DNA of 64,000 bases from Panopea generosa (taxonomy: Eukaryota > Mollusca > Bivalvia > Adapedonta > Hiatellidae), in assembly GCA_029582155.1 (NCBI GenBank), contig CM055905.1, positions 65,129,952-65,193,951 on the forward strand. The letters are read 5' to 3'. Position numbers and translations under genes: made by a program. Positions 45,200 through 55,619 of this stretch are shown here, one piece after another; within the stretch, counting starts at the first letter, position 1, and each line of letters begins with the position of its first letter. The notes under the pieces are model-generated. The model was not told where the DNA came from. It saw only the letters and a list, made by a program, of their open reading frames with translations, and did no database searches.

Positions 45200-45234
45200 T
45201 AAATCTTGCTTTGGCCATGGCATCAGTTGAACCA
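45200..45234 (+). CDS. NUBPL: NUBPL-like micro-exon NLALAMASVEP
   Basis: 35-nt exon (acceptor TTTTCAG, donor CCA|GTAAGT). It completes V (G|TA) and encodes NLALAMASVEP, which matches the helix right after Walker A in Mrp-family proteins (STTAVNLALA). Phase 1 to 0, consistent with both neighbours. Confidence 0.85.
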
Positions 45235-45324
45235 GTAAGTACTGAATCAACTCAACAACTTCCTCCAGCAATAATAACACATTTTATCCAATTAATTTGT
45301 ACCTGTATATTAAGTTTAGTTTAT

Positions 45325-45513
45325 ATTAATTTATTTTGGCTTAATTGTGATGAAAGCTCAGAGCTTATATGAATCGCTCTCGAGTCCACTTCCTGGGTAG
45401 AACCAGTACTGCGTGTTGATTTATGAGAAGCATCGGGTCGAGCTGGGGATCGAACCCGCAACCTCTGGCGTTAGTGGCTTATACTCTATCCATTAGACTA
45501 CTGTTCGGCTTTA
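45325..45513 (-). repeat. tRNA-derived SINE, family D
   Basis: Minus strand: AGTCTAATGGATAGAGTATA (A box) and GGTTCGATCCCCAGCTCGAC (B box) at tRNA spacing, then a short body GGTTCTACCCAGGAAGTGGA. Confidence 0.75.
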
Positions 45514-45700
45514 TAATTATATGTGTTCGAGTCCTGCTTGCTCTTAAAACTTTATGTTAGAAAGTTTGCAAGTTACTTGCGGAAGGACGGTGGTTCTACT
45601 CAGATTCATTCTGAGGTCTTCCTTCACCATCCAAACTGAAAATGCCATAAATAACCTGAAATATGTTGAAAATGGCATTAAACCCTATTAAAAAAATAAT
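45514..45700. repeat. dispersed SINE tail-like sequence
   Basis: CTTGCGGAAGGACGGTGGTT, CTACTCAGATTCATTCTGAG and GGCATTAAACCC also occur at 34.1-34.2 kb. Confidence 0.5.
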
Positions 45701-45711
45701 TTTTAAGATGA

Positions 45712-46024
45712 TGTATGGCGTTTAGCGTCACTTTCAACAGTTTTTCAGTCATATTGCGACGGTGTCTACTTGAGACAGTATTCTGAGCGCTGTCACACTG
45801 GAGTATCATGCCACAGACGCATGGTATGATACCCCTACCAGACATAATATACTGACACTAGGCCGACCAGACCTAGAACTGTCCTCTATATGCTGAGCAC
45901 CAAGCGAGGAAGCTTCTTGTACTATTTTTAAAGTCTTTGGTATTACCTGGTCGGGGATCGAACCCACGACCTTTGACATGCAAGGTGGACAATCTACCAG
46001 TAAACCACGCTGCAGTACCATAAT
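45712..46024 (-). repeat. tRNA-derived SINE, family B
   Basis: Minus strand: TGGTTTACTGGTAGATTGTC (A box) and GGGTTCGATCCCCGACCAGG (B box), with a body like the copy at 26780. The 71-codon frame inside is a shadow of the SINE. Confidence 0.8.
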
Positions 46025-46255
46025 GGATGAACATCATTTGTTGAACATTCATGAGATATGGACCTACTTATGATACATGCGAAGTAAGTGCACACCGAAG
46101 GAGATTGATGTAAACCTTGCTTGATACATGTAAGTTCATATCTTATAAATGTTCACAGATAAAGTTTGATTCATACATTTATATTCTTATTACACTTGAC
46201 ATAACTGCACTTAATGTGTAAGATTATACTTGATTTAATGTTAGCTCAATTGATT

Positions 46256-46478
46256 AGAAAATTTAGAGCTTATATGAACTGTTCTCCAGTCCGCTTCCTG
46301 GGTAGAACCAGTACTGAGTGTTGCTTTTTTTAGACATGTGTGTCACATTTCGAGTGCATGCTTGAGGCATGCTCGAGTACTGGTTAACCTTCCAGGATCC
46401 CAGGAAAGAGTGGTTAGGTGTTCGTCTGTTAGACCTTAATGGAATAAAAATTAAAGTATGCAATCCATCAATCAATCA
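46256..46478. repeat. SINE A/D composite fragment ending at a NUBPL splice acceptor
   Basis: CTCCAGTCCGCTTCCTGGGT then TACTGGTTAACCTTCCAGGA and tail ATCCATCAATCAATCAG. Only about 16 bp separate the tail from the AG of the next exon. Confidence 0.65.
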
Positions 46479-46494
46479 GTTGTTGATGTTTCAG

Positions 46495-46585
46495 GACAAG
46501 AATATTGGCCTACTGGATGCTGATGTGTACTGTCCTTCTATACCCACAATGATGAATCTTCATGGAGAAACCATGCTTAATGACA
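46495..46585 (+). CDS. NUBPL: NUBPL-like exon with DADVYCPSIP
   Basis: 91-nt exon (acceptor GTTTCAG, donor GACA|GTATGA; phases 0/1). It encodes DKNIGLLDADVYCPSIPTMM then NLHGE. The GLLDADVYGPS..(K/T)MM motif is the Walker-A-prime/switch I region of Mrp/NBP35 ATPases. Here the usual Gly of DVYGPS is Cys. Confidence 0.88.
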
Positions 46586-46743
46586 GTATGAAGTATTTCT
46601 TATAATTGACCTGACGTTAGAGCGACCATCGCTCCATGCACTGGCCACATGGTGTTAATGGTCAAAGTAAATACAATGTAATTCCATATATTGTTTACTA
46701 AGATACCGTTAACTTGTCATGCCCAATAGCCGTTTACTTGTCT

Positions 46744-47030
46744 AAGGAAAATGGTAACCCTGGAAACCATGTAAAGTAAACAAGTAAATACAATGTAATT
46801 TAATATAGTGTTAAGTAGAGACCGTTCACTAAGGAAAATGGTGACCCTGGAAACTATGTAAAGTAAACAAGTAAATACAATGTAATTCAATATAGTGTTA
46901 AGTAGAGACCGTTCACTAAGGAAAATGGTGACCCTGGAAACTATGTAAAGTAAACAAGTAAATACAATGTAATTCAATATAGTGTTAAGTAGAGACCGTT
47001 CACTAAGGAAAATGGTGGCCATGGAAACAA
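46744..47030. repeat. 87-bp tandem repeat, three and a third copies
   Basis: AAGGAAAATGGT(G/A)ACCCTGG starts at 46744, 46831, 46918 and 47005. Since 87 is a multiple of 3, all frames repeat in register, which explains a 101-codon minus-strand frame with a repeated 29-residue unit. Confidence 0.9.
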
Positions 47031-47267
47031 TATAGATCGCTGATTGGATATCAGCTTGTTTGATTGAGAGTCTGCATCAGGTCAATTACCATTTTCACAC
47101 AAAAGATGATTCATAAGTTTGTCTACATTAAGGTGCAATAAACAGGTAAAATATTGGGTATTTTAAGAGGGAGGTTGAGCAAAACAATTTGTTGTAGACC
47201 ACATATATCTGAATTTCAACATGGAATCATCCATATCACAGCATAAAAGTTCATAATCATGTGCCGG

Positions 47268-47527
47268 GCCCCGTTAGCTCAGTCGGTTGCGCGTCTTGTG
47301 AGTTGGATTCCCCCCCGGAAACAGTCTCCTTGATGGTTGATATACGACATTGTGTCTCATTATCATTCGTCTCTTACCGCTGATTCAAGTGGGAAAGTTA
47401 TCAGTTACTTGCGAAGATGGGGTGTGCTCAAGTACTGGTTAACCAGGAAACAGTGGATAGGTTAACTGATCGTCTGTTAGCCCTCGATTACATAAAAATG
47501 ACGCTAAATATTCAATCAATCAATCAT
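47268..47527 (+). repeat. tRNA-derived SINE, family A, most complete copy
   Basis: Head CCCGTTAGCTCAGTCGGTTG, B-box region GAGTTGGATTCCCCC, body CAGTCTCCTTGATGGTTGAT ... CATTCGTCTCT, and an AATCAATCAATCA tail. Confidence 0.8.
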
Positions 47528-48409
47528 AATTATGTCGATAGATTATGTTGCCATTATTATTTTATATAACAACAAAATCAGCTTAAAAACAACATGGTTC
47601 TATGTGCTTAACTGTTTAGTTTAAACAGTTTTTTTTTTAACTGATTTGTTTTAAATTGTTTGCAAAAAAAATAAAATAAAATTGGGCACCCTCTCTGGAG
47701 CACAATTCCAAAACCTTTCAAGGTAACTTCATGAAACATGTACACTTTCCATTCTAGTTGATCAGTAGTGCCTTTTGCTATGGAGAAGTTTCATTTCCAA
47801 TAGTTTCTCTGTTACCATGGAAACAAATAACAAAAAATACAAAATTGGCGGTTTCCGGAGCACAGCTTCAAACCGTTTGAGGTAATTTCATGAAACTGTG
47901 TACACATGCCAACCTAGAAGTGTACTAGAAAGAGCCTTTTGCTATGGCGGCCTTATCATTTTAATGAAAAAAATGTTACCATGGAAACAAATAGCCAAAA
48001 TTACAACCCTAAGTATTACTGAGCAAGCTGGATAGTTGTCACTAATACCGCATGTGTAAGATTCTTACACGGGTTGTAGGTTTGGATAGAAAATTCCGTC
48101 GTGAGAGATAACTGTTTTTGGATGGAACGAGGCTCGAGACTGCCAATTCCCATGAAAACAGTTATCCCAAGGGATGGATTTTCTATTTGAACCGAAAAAA
48201 ACATGTAAGATTATTTTTCGTGCATACCAAACATAATGAATACCTATTTTAATTATCAAATTTTACCATGATGGCTTTTACGTCAAATTAAAATAACATC
48301 ATGTTTTGATATGTCACATCATAAATTCTTGTACCTGGTAAAAATACGCAGAAATCTTTGTCCAGTATGCAAGAAACATTTTTCTAACTCTTCAACTTTT
48401 GTGTTTCAG
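47528..48409. other. NUBPL-like intron, duplicated block
   Basis: Two related blocks (47690-47850 and 47855-48000) share TTCCAAA or TTCAAACC, AAGGTAA...CATGAAAC, TACACA and GCCTTTTGCTATGG, then GTTACCATGGAAACAAATA. No exon before 48410. Confidence 0.5.
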
Positions 48410-48449
48410 AAAATCAGATGATACCCCTGGTAAACTTTGGAATAAAGTG
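48410..48449 (+). CDS. NUBPL: NUBPL-like micro-exon NQMIPLVNFGIK
   Basis: 40-nt exon (acceptor GTTTCAG, donor AGTG|GTAAGA). With the previous A it encodes K NQMIPLVNFGIK and leaves TG for a Cys. It matches the (N)LM.PL.N(Y/F)GI.CMS stretch of NUBPL. Phase 1 to 2. The next expected exon (CMSMGFL...VWRG.MVMSA.) was not found before the array copies. Confidence 0.8.
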
Positions 48450-49149
48450 GTAAGATTTTACATTTGTATGTATTGTGAGTGCTAATTGATGTATGTTTTA
48501 CATTGAAGAAATCGACCTCCATCATAGTTGGACATATCGTAATGTTTAGTGTCCTTTGTATACTGGTGTAACAGATCTTGTCCCTCACAGGAAAGATTTC
48601 CTAAGGTAAAACATCCCATCTGTGCAAGATTTTTTAAGAAATACAACCACACTTCCATGAAAATTTGTCCACTGCCCCAACACACGTTTAATTCCTTAAA
48701 AATAAAGTTTGTTATTAGAAGTTAGTACTGCGAGAAAAAAAGAACTGTGGTATACCGCATTCTTACCATTGAGTACTGCGGTATGTACCATGGTATATCG
48801 CGACATTTCTTAAGGCCAAAAAATGTCTCCAAAATCAGATTCACCACATTTGTTGTGAACAGTTTCCCATTGCGCTCACCGTAGTCGCTGATATCACATG
48901 TGATAATTTATTTCCATTAGGTACATATTAAATACCAAGTAAAACTGGTTTGATGATGCATTACTTTTACAATTAAGACAACTATAAACTTTAAAAAGCC
49001 AAAATATTACTTAATATAAAGGAAATGGTAACAAAAATATGACACCTTTTCACTTAGGTAATTTCAGTAAACTCCTGGTTACAAAGCCAATTTGATTGGT
49101 TGAGGTAGATCCTAGATGCATATGCATGAGTCTGAGTAAAACATCGTCA
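48450..49149. other. NUBPL-like intron; expected exon not found
   Basis: I searched on both strands for a MSMGFL...VWRGPM-like exon and did not see one. The minus-strand frame at 48482-48685 has no recognised family. Confidence 0.4.
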
Positions 49150-49410
49150 TTCCACAAGTAATTGGGTCAGATTATACCAAAGATTTGAATAAAGGTACAA
49201 GAAACTTCCTCCCTTGCCACTCAGCATTTAGAGGATAGTTTTAGGTATGGTCGGTGTCATATAAAATGTGAATGGATGGGGTAGCATATCATGTGTCTGC
49301 GGCATGATACTCCAATGTGGCAGCATCAGAATATTGTCTCAGGGTAGACACCTTCGCGATATGACTGAAAAACTGTTGAAAGCAACGATAAACAACATGC
49401 AACAATTCCA
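49150..49410 (+). repeat. tRNA-derived SINE, family B, headless
   Basis: GGTCAGATTATACCAAAGAT, ACTCAGCATTTAGAGGATAG and GGGGTAGCATATCATGTGTC match the body of the family. Confidence 0.65.
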
Positions 49411-49494
49411 ACAAGTCCTCAGGAAACATATAGTTTTTGATAAAGCTTGGCTCAAATCCACAACCCTAGTGATGAGAGGTAAATGAATTGTAGA

Positions 49495-49770
49495 TGTCCC
49501 CTTAGACCACTAGGCCATGTTTTGTATAATGTGACAGCCTCTTTACTTGTAGATATACTTTTTTGAGATAAAATCGCTTGACGCTCAGCATATATAGGAT
49601 ATATAGGTCTGGGTGACCCGGATTCAGTATAATGTGACTGGGTGGGGAATCATACCATGTGTCTGCCGCAGGGTACTCCAGTTTGGCAACGCTCAGAGTA
49701 GACACCGTTGTGATACAACTGAAAAAAAAAATTTTGAAAGCGATGCTTTACACCATTAAACAGCAACAAC
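49495..49770 (-). repeat. tRNA-derived SINE, family B fragment
   Basis: The body matches the 49150 copy (GACTGGGTGGGGAATCATAC, TCTGCCGCAGGGTACTCCAG appear on the plus strand here, so the piece is a rearranged or head-to-head remnant). Strand is uncertain. Confidence 0.45.
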
Positions 49771-49856
49771 ACATAAAACATTAATGATTGTATATAAAAC
49801 AGGTACAAATAACAATTAACATTTTTGCCATATCGTGTATGTAAAATATGAAGAGG

Positions 49857-49923
49857 CACTGGATTATTTATTTGTGGACATGCCACCTGGTACAGGGGAC
49901 ACTCAACTCTCCATGTCACTTGA
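49857..49923 (+). pseudogene. [13 protein letters not shown] exon, upstream truncated copy 1
   Basis: GGATTATTTATTTGTGGACA and TGCCACCTGGTACAGGGGAC encode [14 protein letters not shown]. The 5' part with the acceptor is replaced by unrelated sequence. Confidence 0.8.
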
Positions 49924-49959
49924 CTTCTAGTCTGGACTATGTTTATATTTTATGTTTAG

Positions 49960-50034
49960 GTTGCATGGAGTCCACTGGATTATTTATTTGTGGACATGCC
50001 ACCTGGTACAGGGGACACTCAACTCTCCATGTCA
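49960..50034 (+). pseudogene. [13 protein letters not shown] exon, upstream copy 2
   Basis: After acceptor TATGTTTAG the frame reads [20 protein letters not shown] then QLSMS. It then runs into [13 protein letters not shown] and reaches a possible GAG|GTAGTA donor at 50096. The sequence after LSMS does not match the family (SQ.IPI expected), so this copy is probably not the working exon, although it could be spliced. Confidence 0.6.
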
Positions 50035-50075
50035 CCGTCTTCAGGACTCACACCACTATTATCTACCTTGAATAC

Positions 50076-50514
50076 TCCGGACCTACAGATGAAGGAGGTA
50101 GTATTAAAACTATAGTTGCCTTTCTCTTCTATTTTCAGGACTTTACATTGCTTTGATTTATTTATTCTTATGATGTGTTAAATGGTCAATATTTTAGAAA
50201 TCACCACTGAAAATTTGATGCTGATACCAGGTTTCTAGACAATTCTGTGACATTTTAGATTTGATGGGTCGAATAGTATTGGTGATGCATTGTTGGCGTA
50301 TTATTTCTCTGGAAATTGACAGGTCCTTCAAAAACTTTGAATTTTAAAAAAAAACAACCTGGTCAACATATGTATTTTTTGTTTATATTTGCAGATATTG
50401 AACCAGTCAAGAATTTGAGCCCAGACACGTGCTGCATATTTGGATTTTTCACAGTGTTGTTGACAATAATGTTACAATGGAGCCCTATGAGAAATTTAAT
50501 TGTGGTGTGAGACG
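50076..50514. repeat. ~439-bp direct repeat, left copy
   Basis: TCCGGACCTACAGATGAAGG to TTGTGGTGTGAGACG is almost the same as 55620-56055 (about a dozen differences). The two copies flank the His-Me/Mutator-like segment. Confidence 0.9.
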
Positions 50515-50646
50515 TTAACACAATCGGACAGACTGACATGTGACGGATGCAGTGATGCTGATTTCTACCAGAAAAGCAGGTAAATGACCATGCTTGGAAC
50601 TTTTTTCAATTTGTTGTGATTGTGTCTGTATTTGAGACCTCCCCAA

Positions 50647-51069
50647 ATGGCTGACGATGCTGACTTTCAATTTTTTTATAAATATTTAATGATATTGTTT
50701 ACTAAAATAGCTCCAAATGTCAGTAACAATTTAGGATGCATGTTTTGGGATTCGGCGGAATTTGCAAACAAGCAGAAAGACATAGCTTGTCCTATGTATG
50801 GCAGACAGTATGTTAAATATCCAGATGGTTATACTGGGGGAGTCCATGCTCACAGACTTATGTTTATGTGTACTACACGGCAATATTTACCACGTTTGCC
50901 TGGTGTAATAGATGTCTCTCATTTATGTCACAATTCTTTATGTATCCGTTTTGAGCACCTTTCACTGGAACCTCCAATCATCAATTCCCAAAGGAAGATG
51001 TGTAAAACAACACAGACATGCTCTTGCCATGCCATTGACAGAAATTGCTTATTTCCAGGTACTTGTTGA
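50647..51069 (+). CDS. His-Me finger (zinc-binding loop) endonuclease
   Basis: ATG at 50647 begins MADDADFQFFYKYLMILFTK. The domain, about residues 30-135, contains LGCMFW, CPMYGRQYVKYPDG, HRLMFMC, and the signature VSHLCHNSLCIRFEHLSLEP, then IN..R..C......C.CH......CL. This Cys/His pattern with SHLCHN..C....HL is that of the zinc-binding His-Me finger nucleases of I-PpoI type. The frame stops at 51069, but a donor lies at CCAG|GTACTT (51058), so a further exon is possible. It sits next to a Mutator-like transposase and within direct repeats, so it is likely part of a mobile element. Catalytic activity is inferred; the His of SHLCH is present. Confidence 0.75.
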   Translation: MADDADFQFFYKYLMILFTKIAPNVSNNLGCMFWDSAEFANKQKDIACPMYGRQYVKYPDGYTGGVHAHRLMFMCTTRQYLPRLPGVIDVSHLCHNSLCIRFEHLSLEPPIINSQRKMCKTTQTCSCHAIDRNCLFPGTC

Positions 51070-51357
51070 CTATTATTTCATACCCCACCCACCTAATTTT
51101 TCAGGTAAATGGGGAAATTTCTGTAAGATATTATTATCTGCATATCTGGACTGAGCATGTACTTAAACCTTAATATAGGGTTTATAATGATGATAAGTGT
51201 TTCTGAAACATTGTGCGAGTGTTTTAATTTGAACACCAAGTGCTGTCATTTTCTCCATGTTGGAGTTGGCTCGACCCTCGTTGATGCGTAAACCTGCACT
51301 CAACTTACGTGCCTTGGCATTTCTCGGGTAAGTAGTATCTTTTGGGTTTGAAACATT
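51070..51357. other. spacer between the nuclease ORF and the transposase remnant
   Basis: No feature recognised. Confidence 0.35.
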
Positions 51358-52698
51358 TCATGCTGTATTTATGCTTTCTGTTTTATTTGTGTTGCTGTTA
51401 AAGCGTGTCTTTGTCAAACTCTCCTCTCCGAGGCGTAAAGCTGTTATTGCATTTTTGACCAAAAGTCTATCATTAGTGGTCATTGCAAAATATTTGGCAT
51501 TGCCTGGAACAAAGTCCATCTTCCAGTTAAATGGAGTCTTGCCTGAACACACAAATGAATTTTGTGCACAGGTTGTTCCACAGCAGCCAGAATAACACTG
51601 TAATATTGATGTTACAATACCAGGTGAGTACTTTTTCATTTCGCTCAAGTTGCCATCACAGACCAAGTGTAAGTTTGAAAACTCTAAGTTGACCCTGTGG
51701 CAAATATCACGCGCAAAGCGGCCCTGAAGGTAGGTACGACGTTTTTTTTGTGATTCCCATGAACATGTCTTCACTGAAAGTGGTCGACTTCAGTCGATTA
51801 GGAAGCCTCTTTGACAAATGAGTTATATCGACAAGTATCGGTTGCTCACTCTATAGCATATTAGACATGAGTCTGTGTGCCTCTCTTTTTTCATCACCTA
51901 TAACAGCAGACTCATCAATATTGTTTTTCTTTCCTCGAGTCAGTTTGTTGCCAAATGACATGCCTATGATTTTTATAGATGTTTACTGCATTGTTCAACC
52001 ATAGTTGTGGTCACCTGAGTAGCTGGCTGCTGTGCTGTCATTTCACCCGCAGACCGCAGTGCATTGTTAAACTGACTGTCAACTGCAGCAGGAATGCCAT
52101 TGTGTGGCAACAGACCACATGCTTCATTTGCTTCACGTAGCTGTTTCCTGACTTGGGCAAAACCCTTCTCAGCTACCATCTCTACTGCATCGGCGACATA
52201 ATTACTGCGTCGCTGCATGCCGCTTTCAGCTGGTAGGACTGTATGCAAACTTGTCATAAGGAAACGGATTGCTGAATTTCCAATAGGTGTGTCCATGCAC
52301 GCAGCAGGAAGTGACAAATTTATATTTGCAGCATTTGGTCTTCTCTTTTCTGACTGTATTTCCTCATACAGGTTATAACCTTTGGTAGCAAATCCACAAG
52401 ATTCACACTTTAAGCACTCCCTCCAAGCAAAACCCCATTTTACCTCATAGTTTAGGTCAAATTTAAATTTTGCATTGCAGGTTGGTCTATATGTGTGGTG
52501 ACTGGTGTATGCGTCATGGAACATGTCCTCAGTTTTACAAAGGTGTACAAGCCGATAAGTGTTCAACTCTGCTTGGCTGTCATGACTTGATAGAATGGCA
52601 TTCCTTGCCGCTTTTTCTATCAGTTTTGGTTCAGACTGTCGTGGCCGCAGTATAATAGAAGCTGGTATCTGACTTTGAATAGTCCCAAACTTCTGCAT
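51358..52698 (-). pseudogene. Mutator-like transposase remnant
   Basis: Upstream piece (52698-51973): about 240 residues with FKFDLNYEVKWGFAWRECLK, CESCGFATKGYNLYEEI, a helical part with NAANINLSLPAACMDTPIGN, and HTVLPAESGMQRRSNYVAD, the layout of the animal Mutator-like transposase domain. A middle piece in another frame (MSFGNKLTRGKKNNIDESAV) ends at TAG near 51868. The C-terminal piece (51774-51358) has NLEFSNLHLVCDGNLSEMKK with a likely catalytic Asp, a Cys-rich stretch, and RFNSNTNKTESINTA as in MULE transposase ends. Breaks: a stop and frame change after CSKHL, a TAG, and a frame change at an A-run near 51745. An N-terminal frame at 52756-52977 may belong to it. Confidence 0.6.
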
Positions 52699-52755
52699 GC
52701 CACTGTCGTCTAAAGAAATTACACCATCAAATGTCTACTTGTCTAGTCTGATGAT

Positions 52756-52977
52756 TCATTGTTCGATATGATTATTGGACCATTTAGCACTATGTCTTTT
52801 ACCTAGCTTTTCACAAAAACCACGTTTAAAGTAGTTTTTTTCCTTGTCAGATTGGGTATAATGTTTCATTGTTGATCTATGTTGATTTTCTCCAGTAGAT
52901 AAATATTTCTCAAATTTCTGATTATTATAGAATGATAATAATAATAGAGCATGTGAATTGTCTGTGATTTCACTCAC
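52756..52977 (-). pseudogene. possible N-terminal piece of the Mutator-like protein
   Basis: A 73-codon frame, Lys/Asn-rich, with KNYFKRGFCEKLGKRHSAKW. Its position just upstream of the transposase remnant and its basic character fit a DNA-binding N-terminus, but there is no specific signature. Confidence 0.3.
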
Positions 52978-53039
52978 AAATCTTATTTCACAATGTTTGT
53001 TTCTATAGTTATAGTGATGTCAGCAATCTCCAGGAACTG

Positions 53040-55466
53040 GTAACCAATTGTACATGACTGAGTTTGGCATACTTTTTTTAAGAGAAGAGCCATGCACAGA
53101 AGTTTGACATTATGCATGCATGTATATTTTTTTTTAGGCCTGATTTTGCCCTTTCTCTCTAGAAAGTGATGTGATGACATAACATAACAAGTGTTACAGT
53201 TGATTTGATGTGGTTAGCCTGTATTCATGTTGCTTTATTACCGATATGTTAAAATTTAACTTTTAACCAAAAATCCATGGGGGTAGTGCCATACATTTTT
53301 CTTAATGTTTTTTTTTATTATTTATTGATAAGGTTTTTATTGTACTTTAGATAAGACAATACTTGAACATGTATTTGTGCAAGTTTCAGACATGTAGGGC
53401 CACAAATGACAAAGTTATTACAATTTCTAGATGACAGGTATAGCAATATTAATATCGCTTGATTTTGCAGGAAACAGCATGCACTGAAGTTTGACATTAT
53501 GCATGCATGTATATATTTTTTTAAGGCCTGATTTTCCCCTTTTTCTCTAGGAAATGATGTGATGACATAACATAAGAAGTGTTGCAGTTGATTTTGTCAT
53601 CAAACAGTGCCGGTTGGCTATTATTCATGTTGCCTTATTACCGATATGTTAAAATTTAACCTTTAACCAAAAATCTATGGGGGTAGTGTCATACACTTTT
53701 CTTAATTTTTTTATTTTTTTTTTTTTATTTATTGATAAGGTTGTTATTGTACTTTTAGATAAGACAACACTTGAACATGTATTTGTGCAAGTTTCAGACC
53801 TATAGGGCCACAAATGACAAAGTTATTACAATTTCTAGATGACAGGTATAGCAATAATAATATCGCTTGATTTTGCAGGAAACAGCATGCACTGAAGTTT
53901 GACATTATGCATGCATGTATATTTTTTTTTAGGCCTGATTTTGCACTTTCTCTCTAGGAAATGATGTGATGACATAACATAAGAAGTGTTGCAGTTGATT
54001 TTGTCATCAAACAGTGCCGGCTGGCTATTATTCATGTTGCCTTATTACCGATATGTTAAAATTTAACTTTTAACCAAAAATCTATGGGGGTAATGTCATA
54101 CATTTTTCTTTATTTTTTTTTTTTTTTTTATTTATTGATAAGGTTGTTATTGTACTTTTAGATAAGACAACACTTGAACATGTATTTGTGCAAGTTTCAG
54201 ACCTGTAGGGCCACAAATGACAAAGTTATAACAATTTCTAAATGACAGGTATAACAATATTAATATCGCTTGATTTTGCAGGAAACACCATGCACTGAAG
54301 TTTGACATTATGCATGCATGTATATTTTTTTTAGGCCTGATTTTGCCCTTTCTCTCTAGGAAATGATGTGATGACGTAACATAAGAAGTGTTGCAGTTGA
54401 TTTTGTCATCAAACAGTGCTGGTTGGCTATTATTCATGTTGCCTTATTACTGATATGTTAAAATTTAACTTTTAACCAAAAATCCATGGGGGTAGTGTCA
54501 TACTTTTTTCTTAATTTTTTTTTTTTTATTATTTATTTATTTGGTTTTTATTGTACTTTCAGATAAGACAACACTTGAACATGTATTTGTGCAAGTTTGA
54601 GACCTGTAGGGCCACAAATGACAAAGTTATTACAATTTCTAGATGACAGGTATAACAATATTAATATCGCTTGGTTTTGCAGGAAACAGCATGCACTGAA
54701 GTTTGACATTATGCATGGATGTATATTTTTTTTTAGGCCTGATTTTGCCCTTTCTCTCTAGGAAATGATGTGATGACATAACATAAGAAGTGTTGCAGTT
54801 GATTTTGTCATCAAACAGTGCCGGCTGGCTATTATTCATGTTACCTTATTACCGATATGTTAAAATTTAACTTTTAACCAAAAATCCATGGGGGTAGTGT
54901 CATACATTTTTCTTAATTTTTTTTTTTATTTATTTATAAGGTTGTTATTGTACTTTTAGATCAAACAACACTTGAACATGTATTTGTGCAAGTTTCAGAC
55001 CTGTAGGGCCACAAATAACAAAGTTATTACAATTTCTAAATGACAGGTATAACAATATTAATATCGCTTGATTTTGACATTATGCATGCATGTATATTTT
55101 TTTTTTAGGCCTGATTTTGCCCTTTCTCTCTAGGAAATGATGTGATGACATAACATAAGTAGTGTTGCAGTTGATTTTGTCATCAAACAGTGCTGGTTGG
55201 TTATTATTCATGTTGCCTTATTACCGATATGTTAAAATTTAACTTTTAACCAAAAATCCATGGGGGTAGTGTCATACATTTTTTTAAATTTTTTTATTTT
55301 TTTTATTTTTTTTGATAAGGCTTTTATTGTACTTTCAGATAAGACAACACTTGAACATGTATTTGTGCAAGTTTCAGACCTGTAGGACCACAAATGACAA
55401 AGTTATCACAATTTCTAGATAACAGGTATAGCAATATTAATATTGCTTTATTTTGCAGGAAACAGC
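53040..55466. repeat. ~400-bp tandem satellite, six copies
   Basis: The block GTTTGACATTATGCATGCAT / TAGGCCTGATTTTGCCCTTT / GATGTGATGACATAACATAA / AACCAAAAATC(C/T)ATGGGGGT / CTTGAACATGTATTTGTGCA starts near 53098, 53487, 53895, 54299, 54700 and 55076. Periods are 386-408 bp. Copies are highly similar apart from T-run length. Minus-strand frames beginning MNNSQPALFDDK repeat with it and are not separate genes. Confidence 0.92.
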
Positions 55467-55619
55467 ATGAATATTGACCGGTACCATGCTTTACTTAAAC
55501 TTGAATTATTTCAGAATTGGTGCAGATATACGCATGCATTACAGTTTTACTTGGTCAGGATTAAATTGTTTTACATATTCTGGTACTTTTAGTGCATTCG
55601 AAGACAAAAAAAAACGACT

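Noticed and set aside
46717-47022. 101-codon minus-strand frame with repeated FLSERSLLNTIL
   Set aside because: Explained by an 87-bp tandem repeat whose length is a multiple of three.
48482-48685. Minus-strand frame MCWGSGQIFMEVWLYF
   Set aside because: Some protein-like character, but no recognised family, no splice sites supporting it and no partner exon.
49960-50096. Array copy at 49960 as the working NUBPL exon
   Set aside because: The sequence after LSMS does not continue as SQ.IPI, while the last array copy at 58709 does.
53835-54839. Minus-strand frames starting MNNSQPALFDDKINCNTSYV, three copies
   Set aside because: They repeat with the 400-bp satellite, end in variable places and resemble no protein.
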